From Nocardia sp. CDC159 (GTDB lineage: Bacteria > Actinomycetota > Actinomycetes > Mycobacteriales > Mycobacteriaceae), in assembly GCF_023740735.1 (NCBI RefSeq), contig NZ_JAMRXH010000010.1, positions 62,001 to 126,000 of the forward strand: DNA of 64,000 nucleotides. The letters are read 5' to 3'. Shown here one piece after another: positions 8,772 through 17,610 of this stretch (position 1 is the first letter of the stretch; each line of letters begins with the position of its first letter). Below the pieces are notes generated by a model. That model was not told the origin of the DNA, searched no databases, and saw nothing but the letters and a program-made list of their open reading frames with translations. The position numbers and the translations under genes are program-made.

Positions 8772-10546
8772 CCCGCCCGCAGCGGGGGCGGCAGGGCGAC
8801 GACTCGAGCGCGAACTACGGTGCGCGGCAGGGGGATTCGCGTACGGACGGACGACGAGGCGCGGGAGAGAATGGGGCGCGGGAGGCGTCGCGGCGTGAAT
8901 CGCCCGCGGGCGGATCCGGGGCGCGCGGCGAGGCCGTCTCGGGCGGGCGTTCGGCGGGTCGGGGCCGGTCGGGCGCATCGGGTCGTCCTCGGGGTGGCGC
9001 GCGAGACGAGGGGATCTCGCGGGAGAGGTCCGCGGGTTCGTCGGGGCGTGGTCGAGCCGCGCGAGGCGAGGGGGATTCGCGGCGGGTAACCGAATCATCG
9101 TCGGGGCGTGGCGGTGGCGGCAACGCACGAGGCGAACGCGATTCGCGTGGGCGCGGTGGTGCTTCCGGGGCCGGGGGATCGGCCAGGCGGCGGGGGCGAG
9201 AGGCGTCGGTGGATGCTGCTCGGCTGGTGGCGCGGGATGTGTTGCGGGCGGTGCGGGAGCGGGACGCCTATGCGAATCTCGTGTTGCCGGGGTTGCTTCG
9301 GGAGCGGGGGGTTTCGGGGCGGGATGCGGCGTTCGCCACCGAGTTGGCCTATGGGGCGTGCCGGTCGCTGAGGGTGCTCGATGCCGTGATCGAGGCCGGG
9401 GCGGGGCGGGCGGTCGGCGAGATCGATGGGCCGCTGCTGGATGTGTTGCGGCTCGGGACGTATCAGATGCTGCGCGCCCGGGTGGGCGCGCATGCGGCGG
9501 TCGACACCTCGGTGGATCTCGTGCGGGCCGAATTCGGTTCCGGGCGGGCGGGGTTCGTCAACGCGGTGCTGCGGCGGGTGGCCGAGCGGACGCCCGAGGA
9601 GTGGGTCGACGCACTCGCGCCGCGAGATCCGGTGGGGCGCCTGGCCTTCGAGTACGCACATCCGACCTGGATCGCGCAGGCGTTCGCCGATGCGCTCGGG
9701 GCGCGGGCCGGGGAACTGCGGGACCTGCTGGCTGCCGACGACGAACGCCCGGCCGTCCACCTGGTGGCCCGGCCGGGCGACATCACCGCCGAGGAATTGG
9801 CGCTGGTGACCGGTGGCGAGGAGGGCCGCTGGTCGCCGTATGCGGTGTATCTGGACGGGGGAGATCCGGGCAAGCTCGAGCCGGTGCGCGAGGGTATGGC
9901 CGCGGTCCAGGACGAGGGCAGTCAGCTGGTGGCGCTGTCGCTGACCCGGGCCCCGCTGCTCGGTCCCGACACCGGTCGCTGGCTGGACCTGTGCGCGGGG
10001 CCGGGCGGTAAGGCCGCCCTGCTGGGCGCGCTCGCCGATATCGACGGCTTCGGTGTTGATGCGGTCGAACCGGCCGAACATCGTGCCGAACTGGTCCGCA
10101 AGGCGACCCGGGACCTACCGGTCACCGTGCATGTGGCCGACGGCCGGTCCAGCGGGCTGACCCCCGGCTACGACCGCATCCTCGTCGATGCGCCCTGTAC
10201 CGGGCTGGGCGCGTTGCGCCGTCGCCCCGAGGCCCGCTGGCGGCGCACCCCCGCCGACGTCCGCGACCTCACCGCGCTGCAGCGCGAATTGCTCGGCGCC
10301 GCATGGGATCTGCTCCGCCCGGGTGGTGTGGTGGTGTACTCCACCTGTTCCCCGCATCTGCCTGAGACCGTCGCCGTGGTGGCCGATCTGGTCCGCCGCA
10401 CCGACGCCGAGCAGCTCGACACCCGCGAACTGCTGCCGGGCGTCACCGATCTGGGCGACGGCCCCGCCGCGCAGCTGTGGCCGCACCGCCACGGCACCGA
10501 CGCCATGTTCCTGGCGGCCCTGCGCAAGCCCCAGTCCGACGGGTAG
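8768..10546 (+). CDS. rsmB: 16S rRNA cytosine-967 C5-methyltransferase with long RG-rich N-terminal extension
   Basis: 592 residues, well over the usual 430-480. Residues 1-148 are a low-complexity Arg/Gly/Ser/Glu-rich disordered tail (RGGARDE, RGRGGASG types). The NusB-like domain follows (about 148-280), then the SAM methyltransferase: motif I LDLCAGPGGKAALL, catalytic-loop Cys in DAPCTGLGALRRRPEARW and the second Cys in YSTCSPHLPE. Both cysteines needed for m5C formation are present. The start GTG 8768 overlaps the fmt stop. A later start would remove the tail, but none has a better ribosome site. The tail may bind rRNA, by inference. Confidence 0.93.
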   Translation: MTRPQRGRQGDDSSANYGARQGDSRTDGRRGAGENGAREASRRESPAGGSGARGEAVSGGRSAGRGRSGASGRPRGGARDEGISRERSAGSSGRGRAARGEGDSRRVTESSSGRGGGGNARGERDSRGRGGASGAGGSARRRGREASVDAARLVARDVLRAVRERDAYANLVLPGLLRERGVSGRDAAFATELAYGACRSLRVLDAVIEAGAGRAVGEIDGPLLDVLRLGTYQMLRARVGAHAAVDTSVDLVRAEFGSGRAGFVNAVLRRVAERTPEEWVDALAPRDPVGRLAFEYAHPTWIAQAFADALGARAGELRDLLAADDERPAVHLVARPGDITAEELALVTGGEEGRWSPYAVYLDGGDPGKLEPVREGMAAVQDEGSQLVALSLTRAPLLGPDTGRWLDLCAGPGGKAALLGALADIDGFGVDAVEPAEHRAELVRKATRDLPVTVHVADGRSSGLTPGYDRILVDAPCTGLGALRRRPEARWRRTPADVRDLTALQRELLGAAWDLLRPGGVVVYSTCSPHLPETVAVVADLVRRTDAEQLDTRELLPGVTDLGDGPAAQLWPHRHGTDAMFLAALRKPQSDG

Positions 10547-10614
10547 GTCGGCTCCGTTATAGTGGTTCGCTATCGAAATTCCGTGCTCGACCTTACGAGA
10601 TCGGGAGAACCGCA

Positions 10615-10830
10615 ATGTCGAAGGCAACATTCTCGGTCGACGGACTGCACTGCTGGGGTTGCGTCGGCACCGTCGAGAAGAGCATCCACACCATCCCCGA
10701 CGTCCGCTCGGTGATCGTGGATCTCAATATGAAGGGCGTCTCGACGGTCACCGTCGAGGCCGACCACGCGCTGAAGGCCGAGGAGATTCAGCGCGCGCTC
10801 GACAGCGAGGGCAATTTCACCGTCGTCTGA
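10615..10830 (+). CDS. Small HMA-domain (CopZ-like) metal-binding protein
   Basis: 71 residues from ATG 10615 (GGGAG 7 nt upstream). It is a single heavy-metal-associated ferredoxin-like fold: beta strand KATFSVDGLHC, metal site HCWGC (Cys13 and Cys16), amphipathic helix, and paired strands. The family carries Cu(I) or similar thiophilic metals in the cytoplasm and hands them to a P-type ATPase or sensor. No transporter is adjacent, so the partner is elsewhere. A Trp in the middle of CxxC and the loss of the usual Met two residues before it (here Leu-His) differ from classic CopZ. Confidence 0.8.
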   Translation: MSKATFSVDGLHCWGCVGTVEKSIHTIPDVRSVIVDLNMKGVSTVTVEADHALKAEEIQRALDSEGNFTVV

Positions 10831-10851
10831 GGCCGGGATCCGGCGCCCTGA

Positions 10852-12045
10852 TCAGCCCGGCAGCTCGGTGAGCAGGGCGCGGATCCGGTCGGTCGTCGGG
10901 GAGCCGGTGACCTCGGAGTCGATCGTCAGCTGCCCGGCGAACGTGGTGATGATGTGCATGGCCCGTGGCCAACCACCCGATGCGAGCGATGCGCCCACGG
11001 TGTGACCGAGGGGGCGGAAATCCTCGATTGACGCATCCGAGGGGGTGCGCAGCGGCGGAATCCTGCCCCAGTTCGTCGACTGGACATCGACGTCGCCGGA
11101 GGCGGCGAACTGCTCGGGAAGCCGCAGGGCGGACCGCTGGATCGTCCCGGAGGCCAGGTCCCGGGCGAATTCGTCGTTGATCGCGCGGGCCAGGTGGGCG
11201 ATGCCGGGGTACGCGTCGGCATCCGCGACGAACGTGGCCAGACCGAGCACGTTGGTTCCGTCGGTGTAGCCCATCGGCGGATCCACCCGGGTGCGCAGGT
11301 CGACCACGTAGCGGTAGGTCAGGCCGCCGACGCCGACACCGCGGACCTCGGCCTCCGCGCGCAGCAGGGCCGCGGACACCAGGCCGTTGATGGTCGTGTT
11401 CTCCCGATGGCCGAAGGCGATCAGGGCTTTCGTCTCCGCCGCGGTCAACCGGGTGCGCACCGTCGCGGGGGTCGACGGGGGCGCCGGGTCCGGGTGCTGA
11501 CCGAGCTGCGTCGACCAGTCCATGGGCTCCCCGGGGTCGCCGGTGACGCCCCGTTCGGCCAGCAACTGCTCGGCGGGACGGGGATAACCGTGCCGGTTCG
11601 TCCAGATCTCGCGGCCCTCGACGATATCGGTGTACAGCGCCCACAGGTCGGCCAGCAGTTGCAGGGCATGATGGCCGTCGGCGATCGAGTGATGGGTCAG
11701 CAGCGTGACCCATGTCTGGTCGCAATCGTCCGGCGCGATATGCACCAGGGCCGCTCGGCTCCTGGGATCGGGCAGCCCGGCCAGTGGATCGCCGCTGTTC
11801 CGCTCGCATCGGCTGATCGCGCCCGCGCCGTCGGCGCGTTCGAGCACGGAGCGACCCGAGTCGTCGGCGATCCTGCTGGCCAGGACCGGATAAGCCCGTT
11901 GCAGCGCTCGAAACGCCTCCATCAGGGCGGTCGTATCGAGTCGGCCGCGGACCAGGGTCGCGTAGCCGACGTAGATGCCGAATGTGGCGAATGTGGCCTC
12001 GCTGGGCGCCAGCGGCCGAATCAGTGTTGTCGGTGATGATCCCAT
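10852..12045 (-). CDS. PapA5-like acyltransferase (condensation-domain superfamily)
   Basis: 397 residues from ATG 12045 (AAGGAG ribosome site); the reading frame extends further upstream but without support. The catalytic HHxxxDG is at residues 118-124 (HHSIADG), and a C-terminal half with the NRPS-condensation-like chloramphenicol acetyltransferase fold follows. The fold, length and 'LIRPLAPSE' start match phthiocerol/phthiodiolone dimycocerosyl transferase PapA5 and relatives, which esterify polyketide lipids. There is no polyketide synthase nearby, so the acyl donor and acceptor are unknown. It is divergent from a TetR gene with a perfect 19-bp dyad between them. Confidence 0.82.
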   Translation of the reverse strand: MGSSPTTLIRPLAPSEATFATFGIYVGYATLVRGRLDTTALMEAFRALQRAYPVLASRIADDSGRSVLERADGAGAISRCERNSGDPLAGLPDPRSRAALVHIAPDDCDQTWVTLLTHHSIADGHHALQLLADLWALYTDIVEGREIWTNRHGYPRPAEQLLAERGVTGDPGEPMDWSTQLGQHPDPAPPSTPATVRTRLTAAETKALIAFGHRENTTINGLVSAALLRAEAEVRGVGVGGLTYRYVVDLRTRVDPPMGYTDGTNVLGLATFVADADAYPGIAHLARAINDEFARDLASGTIQRSALRLPEQFAASGDVDVQSTNWGRIPPLRTPSDASIEDFRPLGHTVGASLASGGWPRAMHIITTFAGQLTIDSEVTGSPTTDRIRALLTELPG

Positions 12046-12080
12046 GCTTTCGTTCTCCTTCCGAACCTTGGTGGCGGTCT

Positions 12081-12099
12081 TATGGCAGAGACTGCCATA
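12081..12099. promoter_or_regulatory. Perfect dyad TATGGCAG-N3-CTGCCATA, likely TetR operator
   Basis: 8-bp arms with a 3-bp centre, in the 107-bp region between the divergent acyltransferase and TetR genes. It lies 36-54 bp upstream of the acyltransferase start, where its promoter is expected. It is the only strong dyad in the gap, so it is the best candidate site for the adjacent repressor. Confidence 0.7.
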
Positions 12100-12139
12100 T
12101 AGACATAACATGACAAGTAGGACTTCTATGCCAACTGGG

Positions 12140-12145
12140 TAAGGT
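12140..12145 (+). promoter_or_regulatory. -10 hexamer TAAGGT of a probable leaderless gene
   Basis: The hexamer ends 7 nt before GTG 12153, the spacing of leaderless actinobacterial promoters. It favours 12153 over the adjacent GTG 12150. Confidence 0.5.
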
Positions 12146-12152
12146 TGGAGTG

Positions 12153-12791
12153 GTGGAAACCACAGCCGAGGACCGGTCCGCCGCCGACAAGCCGGATCTA
12201 CGGGCACGTCGCCGAGCGCAGACCCTGGACGAAATTCATCGGGCCGCGGTGTCGCTGAGCGAACAGCGCGGCTTCGACAACGTGACGGTCGACGAGATCG
12301 CCGCCCGCGCGGGCGTCTCGCCGCGGACGTTCTTCCGCTACTTTCCGACCAAGGAGAGTGCCGTTCTGCACGACCGGTGGGGCTTCAACCAGGCCATCGA
12401 GTCGGTGATCGCGACGGCGGACGCCGCGACGCTGCGCCCGGCCGATATCGAGGCCGCCACCGAACATGTCCTTGGGGAGGTCGTCGACAATCCCGTGGCG
12501 GCTTCCGGGAACGCCGAGGAAATGGCCCGGACGTTCCGGGTGATCACCCTGACGCCGCATTTGCAGGCGGCGATGCTGACGGAATGGAATGCCCGCACCC
12601 AGGCGGCGATCGAATCCGTCGAGCCCGGCGCGCGTCTGCGGCTGCGGCTACTGCTGGACATCAATCGCGTCAGCGTGTCCGCGGCCGTATCGGAATGGAT
12701 CGACGCCCGCACGGCCGGGGCCGACGATGCCGACCTCCCCGCCATCTATCGGCGACTGTGCACCCAGGTTCGAACCCTGTACGCCCAGTGA
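12153..12791 (+). CDS. TetR/AcrR-family regulator
   Basis: 212 residues. The HTH is at about 20-65 (DEIAARAGVSPRTFFRYFPTKESAVL), a very regular AcrR-type recognition helix. The C-terminal part resembles the acyl-CoA-like ligand domain found in many actinobacterial TetR proteins. It is divergent from the PapA5-like acyltransferase, with a perfect dyad between, so it probably controls lipid-ester formation in response to an acyl ligand (inference). A TANNNT hexamer places the start at GTG 12153. The 154 bp after it before the nadE stop contain no convincing gene. Confidence 0.88.
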   Translation: METTAEDRSAADKPDLRARRRAQTLDEIHRAAVSLSEQRGFDNVTVDEIAARAGVSPRTFFRYFPTKESAVLHDRWGFNQAIESVIATADAATLRPADIEAATEHVLGEVVDNPVAASGNAEEMARTFRVITLTPHLQAAMLTEWNARTQAAIESVEPGARLRLRLLLDINRVSVSAAVSEWIDARTAGADDADLPAIYRRLCTQVRTLYAQ

Positions 12792-12945
12792 TGCCGCGCG
12801 GAATTGAAGGAGAGGAGACCGGTGTCCCGCTGCGGCTGCTGGCCGCCCGGCTGATCGCCGAACTCGATACGCTCGACCCGCCGCCGCCCGGCGTCCAGAA
12901 CGCCTTCGACCATCTACTGCTCACCGTGCACGAGGCGTCGCCGAA

Positions 12946-15015
12946 TCAGGGGACGTTGCATCGCAATTCGTCCAGCCAGGCCGTGGCCACCGCATCGCTG
13001 GGCGCCCGCCAGTCCCCGCGCGGTGAGAGCGAGCCGCCGGAGCCGACCTTCGGCGCATTGGGCAGGGTCGACCGCTTGAACTGGCTGGTCTGCACGAAGC
13101 GCCGCAGGAATTCGGCCAACCAGTGCTTGATGGTCGGCAGATCGTACTCGTGCCGGTCCTCGGGGCGGATGAGATCCGGCCAGCGCCCGCGGTCGCGATC
13201 CGACCAGGCGTGCTGGGCGAGATAGGCGATGCGGCTGGGTCGATAGCCGAAGCGCAGCAGGTAGTACAGATGGAAGTCCTGCAACTCGTACGGGCCGACG
13301 GTGGCCTCCGAACTCTGCGCGGGTTGGGCCTCGGCGTCGCCGGGACCGGCGGCGGAGGGCACGAGCTCGGGGGAGATCTCGGTGGCCAGGATCGAGGTGA
13401 GCACCTCCTCGGCCGCCTCGCCCAGCTCGCCCGTGGCGACGGCCCAGGCGATGAGGTATTTGATGAGGGTCTTCGGCACCGACGCGTTGACGCTGTAGTG
13501 CGCCATATGATCGCCGACGCCGAAGGTGCACCAGCCCAGAGCGAGCTCACTGAGATCGCCGGTGCCCACCACCAGCGCCCGGTGCTGGTTGGCCAGCCGG
13601 AACAGATGTGAGGTCCGCTCCCCGGCCTGCACATTCTCATAGGTCACGTCGTACTGCGGAACCCCTTCGGCGGCCGGATGATTCAGATCCCGCAGCATCT
13701 GCGTCGCCGAGGGCCTGATATCGATCTCGTGCGCCGTCACGCCCAGTGCGTTCATCAGCCGGTGCGCGTCCCCGCGGGTGCGGCTGCCGGTGGCGAAGCC
13801 GGGCATGGTGTAGGCGAGCACGTTCTCCCGGGGCAGGCCGAGCCGGTCCATGGTCTTGACGGCCACGATCAACGCCAGCGTCGAATCCAGGCCACCCGAC
13901 ACGCCGATCACCACATGCCGCGAGCCGGTGGCCGCCAGGCGGGTGCTCAACCCCTCCACCTGGATGTGGTGCACCTCGGCGCAGCGCTCGTTGCGGACCG
14001 CGGGATCGGCGGGAACATAGGGGAAGCGTTGAATCTCGCGGCGCAGCGGCACCGCCGCGGCCGGAATGGGAAGCTCGATCTCGAGGCGGCGCAGGCGCGT
14101 GAGCCGGTCGCGGTGGTCGTGCGCATTGTCGGCGAAGCTGGTCATCCGCAGCCGGTCGGCGGCCAGGCGGTGCAGGTCCAGGTCGGCGGTCACCAGTCGG
14201 GGGTGGTCGGCGAACCGCTCGCCCTCGGCCAGCAATTCACCGTTCTCGCACACCAGGGCCTGTCCGTCCCAGGCGAGGTCGGTGGTCGACTCCCCGTGTC
14301 CGGCGGCCGAATACAGATAGGCGGCGATGTAGCGGGCCGAATGCGAGGCGCACAGCTGCCGCCGATAGTCCGCCTTGCCGACGACGATATTGCTCGCCGA
14401 CAGGTTCACCAGCACCGTCGCCCCGGCCAGCGCCGCGAAACCGCTGGGCGGCAACGGAACCCACCCGTCTTCGCATATCTCGAGGTGGAAGACGAATCCG
14501 TCCAGATTGCGCGCCGCGAACAGCAGATCCGCGCCGAACGGCACCCGCTGCCCGGCGACGGTGACGTGGTCGTCGAGCACCTCGCGCGCGGCCGCGAACT
14601 GCCGCTTCTCGTAGAACTCACGATAGTTGGGCAGATAGCTCTTGGGCACCGCGCCCAGCACCCGCCCGCCCGCGACGACGATGCCGCAGTTGAACAACCG
14701 CCCCTGCGCGCGCACCGGCGCGCCCACCACGAGTACGGTCGCGATCTCGGCGCTCTCGGCCACGATCCGATCCAACGCCCGACCGACGGCCTGGTCCAGC
14801 GCGTCCTGATGAAACAGGTCGTCGGCGGTATAACAGGACAATCCGAGCTCGGGAAACACCGTGAGCACGGCCCCGTCGGCGGCGGCCTGCCGCGCCGCCT
14901 CCAGCGTCCGCTCGGCATTGAACTCCGGATCCGCGACCCGCACCGCCGGCACGGCGACCGCCACCCGCGCGAACCCGTGCCGATACAGCGATTCGAACGG
15001 CAGTTCCTGCGACAC
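12946..15015 (-). CDS. nadE: Glutamine-dependent NAD+ synthetase
   Basis: 689 residues, the long two-domain form. The N-terminal nitrilase-type glutaminase has the triad Glu56 (FPELGLS), Lys in VPKSYLPNYREFYE and Cys in LEICEDGWVP. The C-terminal synthetase has the PP-loop SGGLDST and the 'TGDLSELALGW' motif. It makes NAD+ from deamido-NAD, ATP and glutamine. It reads closely like M. tuberculosis NadE, including the C-terminal 'SLSPRGDWRAPSDA'. GTG 15015 is preferred (GGGGG at proper spacing); GTG 15030 is in frame. In M. tuberculosis this gene lies elsewhere, so its place here is part of the insertion between rsmB and rpe. Confidence 0.95.
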   Translation of the reverse strand: MSQELPFESLYRHGFARVAVAVPAVRVADPEFNAERTLEAARQAAADGAVLTVFPELGLSCYTADDLFHQDALDQAVGRALDRIVAESAEIATVLVVGAPVRAQGRLFNCGIVVAGGRVLGAVPKSYLPNYREFYEKRQFAAAREVLDDHVTVAGQRVPFGADLLFAARNLDGFVFHLEICEDGWVPLPPSGFAALAGATVLVNLSASNIVVGKADYRRQLCASHSARYIAAYLYSAAGHGESTTDLAWDGQALVCENGELLAEGERFADHPRLVTADLDLHRLAADRLRMTSFADNAHDHRDRLTRLRRLEIELPIPAAAVPLRREIQRFPYVPADPAVRNERCAEVHHIQVEGLSTRLAATGSRHVVIGVSGGLDSTLALIVAVKTMDRLGLPRENVLAYTMPGFATGSRTRGDAHRLMNALGVTAHEIDIRPSATQMLRDLNHPAAEGVPQYDVTYENVQAGERTSHLFRLANQHRALVVGTGDLSELALGWCTFGVGDHMAHYSVNASVPKTLIKYLIAWAVATGELGEAAEEVLTSILATEISPELVPSAAGPGDAEAQPAQSSEATVGPYELQDFHLYYLLRFGYRPSRIAYLAQHAWSDRDRGRWPDLIRPEDRHEYDLPTIKHWLAEFLRRFVQTSQFKRSTLPNAPKVGSGGSLSPRGDWRAPSDAVATAWLDELRCNVP

Positions 15016-15142
15016 GCCGACCCCCTTCACAACCCGGACGAGGTGATCATGGTGGTTCGCAATCTACGGCACGGGCCCGACATTGCGCGCGCACTACGTC
15101 GGGCCGAAGAAGCAGGGCACCAGCGATTCTCGGTGGGGTCGG

Positions 15143-15442
15143 TCAGGCGGCCCGCTCGCCCTTGACGAACAACAGGCGCACGTCGATGGCCCCGTCGCGC
15201 ACGCGAACGGCCCTCTGATACTCGGCGGAGGAGTACCACCGTTCGACGCTCGTGCGGTCCGGAAACTCCACCACGGTCATGCTCCGGTCCGCGGGCCACT
15301 GCCCCTCGACGGCCTGCGGCTCGACGCCCTGGACGAGGTAGCGACCGCCGTGCCGCTCGATCGTCGCCTCGGCCAGCCTGCGGTATTCCCCGGCTCGCTC
15401 GCCGTCGAGAACGACCGCGTCGACGACCACATAGACGGACAT
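15143..15442 (-). CDS. DUF1330 family protein
   Basis: 99 residues from ATG 15442 with GGAGG just upstream. It has the small dimeric alpha-beta barrel pattern of DUF1330: strand YVVVDAVV, a helix, the RYLVQG strand, 'MTVVEFPDRTSVERWYSSAEYQ' and the final strand DVRLLFVKG. The 'FP' and 'WYxSxEYQ' elements are diagnostic. The biochemical role is unknown; the fold is related to ABM monooxygenases. It is divergent from a TetR gene sharing a 98-bp promoter region, and is probably its target. Confidence 0.85.
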   Translation of the reverse strand: MSVYVVVDAVVLDGERAGEYRRLAEATIERHGGRYLVQGVEPQAVEGQWPADRSMTVVEFPDRTSVERWYSSAEYQRAVRVRDGAIDVRLLFVKGERAA

Positions 15443-15485
15443 GTCAACCTCCAAGCTGTTTCGGCATCGCCGTCACAATCGGAAA

Positions 15486-15508
15486 CGCCGTGTAGTTTTG
15501 ATACGGCG
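15486..15508. promoter_or_regulatory. Imperfect dyad between DUF1330 and TetR genes
   Basis: Arms CGCCGT and ACGGCG, separated by 11 bp (one more matching pair inside). It is centred in the 98-bp divergent gap and is a likely repressor site. Confidence 0.5.
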
Positions 15509-15526
15509 AATCATAACGACGCGGCG

Positions 15527-15532
15527 TAGGGT
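15527..15532 (+). promoter_or_regulatory. -10 hexamer TAGGGT of a probable leaderless gene
   Basis: It ends 7 nt before GTG 15540 and decides the TetR start there rather than at GTG 15531, which would lie inside the promoter element. Confidence 0.5.
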
Positions 15533-15539
15533 GTCAACC

Positions 15540-16253
15540 GTGGCGCTGACGACGGAACCTCGAACGACCCGACGCGACCGGTTGCGGGCGGAGACGACGC
15601 GGGAGATCAAATCCCTCGCCCTGGCTCAGCTGACCGCCGACGGCGCGGGGGCGATCTCGCTGCGGGGCATCGCCCGTGAGATGGGCATGACGGCGCGCGC
15701 CATCTACAGCTACTTCGCCACCCGCGACGATCTGGTCACCGCGCTGGTCGAGGAGATCAACACCTCGCTCGCCGACGCGCTCGAACGGGCCCGCGACGAG
15801 GCCGCCGATCCGGGAGCCCGGCTGTTCGCATGGGGTATCGCGCTGCGTGAATGGGCGCTGGCCAACCCCGCGGGTTTCCGCCTCGTCTACGGTGACCCGA
15901 TCCCCGGCTATCGGCCGCCGGTAGACGGGCCAGCCGAACGGGCGGCGCGTCGGGTCTGCGGCGGGCTCAATCGCCTGGTGGCCGAGCTGTGTCCGGATCC
16001 GGTCGAGCCCGTGGGCAGCGTCGAATGGTCGCACTTCCCAGCCGATTACGTGGCGAAGGTCCGGGCCGAGGCGCCCGAGATCTCACCGGCCGTGGCCGCG
16101 CTCGCGCTGCGGGTGTGGGGCCGCATCCACGGCCTGGTGACCCTCGAGGTCTATGGCCAGCTGCGCTCGGTGTCCAATGACCCCGCGGCGCTGCAGCGCG
16201 CCGATCTGCTCGATCTCGTCGAGCAGTTGCGCGCACAGCGCGTTGCGGAGTGA
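15540..16253 (+). CDS. TetR-family regulator with WHG-type ligand domain
   Basis: 237 residues. The HTH (about 14-60) reads GAISLRGIAREMGMTARAIYSYFATRDDLVTALVEE. The C-terminal half carries the 'VWGRIHGLVTLEVYGQL' segment that defines the WHG (TetR_C_13) ligand domain. It is probably the local repressor of the divergent DUF1330 gene. The longer upstream reading frame starts inside the DUF1330 promoter and is rejected. It is convergent with sigF, with 10 bp between stops. Confidence 0.87.
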   Translation: MALTTEPRTTRRDRLRAETTREIKSLALAQLTADGAGAISLRGIAREMGMTARAIYSYFATRDDLVTALVEEINTSLADALERARDEAADPGARLFAWGIALREWALANPAGFRLVYGDPIPGYRPPVDGPAERAARRVCGGLNRLVAELCPDPVEPVGSVEWSHFPADYVAKVRAEAPEISPAVAALALRVWGRIHGLVTLEVYGQLRSVSNDPAALQRADLLDLVEQLRAQRVAE

Positions 16254-16263
16254 GCGGCCCGGG

Positions 16264-17178
16264 TCACTCCCGCGCCGACTGTTCCCGCAGGCGGGCAAGG
16301 GTTTTGGCGAGGATGCGGGAGACGTGCATCTGGGAGATGCCCATGCGCTGGGCGATCTGGGTCTGCGTCATGGATTCGAAGAAGCGCATGGTGAGGATGC
16401 GGCGTTCGCGTTCGGGCAGGCCCGCCAGCAGTGGGCGGATGGCCACGTACTCCTCCACACGGTCGAACTGCGACTCCTCCTCGCCGAGGGTGTCCAGCAG
16501 CGAGGCCTCCGAATCGCGGCCCACCGAGACCGCGTCGATCGAACTGGGCTGGTAGGCATTGCCCGCGATGACGGCCTGGGTCACCTCGTCGGCGGAGATG
16601 CCCAGTTCGGTGGCGATCTCCTTGGCGGTGGGGGAGCGGCCCAACGTCTGCGACAGCGCGTCGATGGCCGCGCCGATGCGCAGGTGCGTCTCCTTGACTC
16701 GGCGCGGAACCCGCATGGCCCAGGTGTTGTCGCGAAAGTAGCGGCGGACCTCGCCCATGATCGTCGGCACGGCGAAGGACAGGAAGTTCGAGCCGCGCGC
16801 GATATCGAAGCGGTCCACCGCATGCACCAGCCCGACCCGGGCCACCTGGGTCAGATCGTCGAACGGCTCACCCCGGCCGCTGAATTTGCGGGCGATGTGA
16901 TCGGCCAGCGGAATGCAGCGGTGGATCAGCTCGGCGCGCAGCGTGGCGCGCCGAGCCGGGTCGTCTCCGGCCGCGGCCAGCTCCTCGAAAAGCGCTGTGA
17001 CGTCGTCGTATCCGGAGACCGACTCGGCGACCTCGTCGACCTCGTCGGTGTCGACCTCGTTGTCGTCGAGGTCGTTGTCGTCGTCGGGGGTCGGGGTGGT
17101 CTCGGGTGGCGCCGGGGGTTCGGCGGGGGTGGCCGGATGGGCCGGGGTGGGATCGAACACGGTGTCCTCGTCAGCCAC
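16264..17178 (-). CDS. sigF: RNA polymerase sigma factor of the SigF/SigB group
   Basis: 304 residues. The first 50 residues are an acidic, Pro/Thr-rich extension longer than in M. tuberculosis SigF. Region 2 (about 80-150) has the -10-recognition helix 'FLSFAVPTIMGEVRRYFRDNTWAMRVPRR'. Region 3 is at 155-225, and region 4 ends with the HTH 'MTQTQIAQRMGISQMHVSRILAKTLARLR'. It directs polymerase to stress and stationary-phase promoters of the GTTT/GGGTAT type. The GTG start overlaps the anti-sigma stop by one base (TAGTG), so the two are co-translated. Confidence 0.93.
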   Translation of the reverse strand: MADEDTVFDPTPAHPATPAEPPAPPETTPTPDDDNDLDDNEVDTDEVDEVAESVSGYDDVTALFEELAAAGDDPARRATLRAELIHRCIPLADHIARKFSGRGEPFDDLTQVARVGLVHAVDRFDIARGSNFLSFAVPTIMGEVRRYFRDNTWAMRVPRRVKETHLRIGAAIDALSQTLGRSPTAKEIATELGISADEVTQAVIAGNAYQPSSIDAVSVGRDSEASLLDTLGEEESQFDRVEEYVAIRPLLAGLPERERRILTMRFFESMTQTQIAQRMGISQMHVSRILAKTLARLREQSARE

Positions 17179-17600
17179 TACGCCTTCCCCCGGACCCGCC
17201 GGAATTCCACAATCGTCGGGTAGCCGGACACCGTCTCGTCGAAGGCATCCTGGGTGGCGGCGATCTCGTCGGTGAGCGTCCGCAGCACGTGCCAGCCGAA
17301 CGCGTGCTCATCGGGCAGGCCCTCGCGGGCGGCGACGCCGGTCACGCGCACCAGCAGATCCTTGTCGCCGACGAGGAACCGGCACTGCAGCGTGGACCCG
17401 GGCGCGGCGATCGCGATCAGGGTCGAGCACGCCTCGTCGACGGCGAGCCGGATATCGGCCACCTCGTCGAGGGTGAATTCGCTGAGCAGAACTAGGGTTT
17501 CGGCGAGTCCGCGCACGATCGGCAACTGTGACACGGTTGCGGCAACGCCGATCTCCACCGGGGTGCTGCGCAGCCCCTTCTCCGCCGAAATATTGATCAC
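17178..17600 (-). CDS. usfX: Anti-sigma-F factor (RsbW/UsfX-like GHKL protein)
   Basis: 140 residues from GTG 17600. It is a small GHKL ATPase-fold kinase: the N-box is visible as IRLAVDEACSTLI, and the beta-sheet half ends FGWHVLRTLTDEI...IVEFRRV. It matches the size and order of M. tuberculosis UsfX, which binds SigF and is released by anti-anti-sigma factors. The ATP-binding residues after the N-box are weaker than in Bacillus RsbW, as in mycobacteria. A TTG at 17618 would extend it, but the putative SigF promoter lies across that point. No anti-anti-sigma gene is in the window. Confidence 0.87.
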   Translation of the reverse strand: MINISAEKGLRSTPVEIGVAATVSQLPIVRGLAETLVLLSEFTLDEVADIRLAVDEACSTLIAIAAPGSTLQCRFLVGDKDLLVRVTGVAAREGLPDEHAFGWHVLRTLTDEIAATQDAFDETVSGYPTIVEFRRVRGKA

Positions 17601-17610
17601 CCTACGTAGG

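Noticed and set aside
12822..12855. Ten-codon Cys-containing frame resembling a cysteine attenuator leader
   Set aside because: No gene follows on the same strand, so it has nothing to regulate.
12791..12945. Plus-strand frame coupled (TGATG) to the TetR stop
   Set aside because: Reads some plausible residues, but continues antisense into nadE without a ribosome site or domain; insufficient support.
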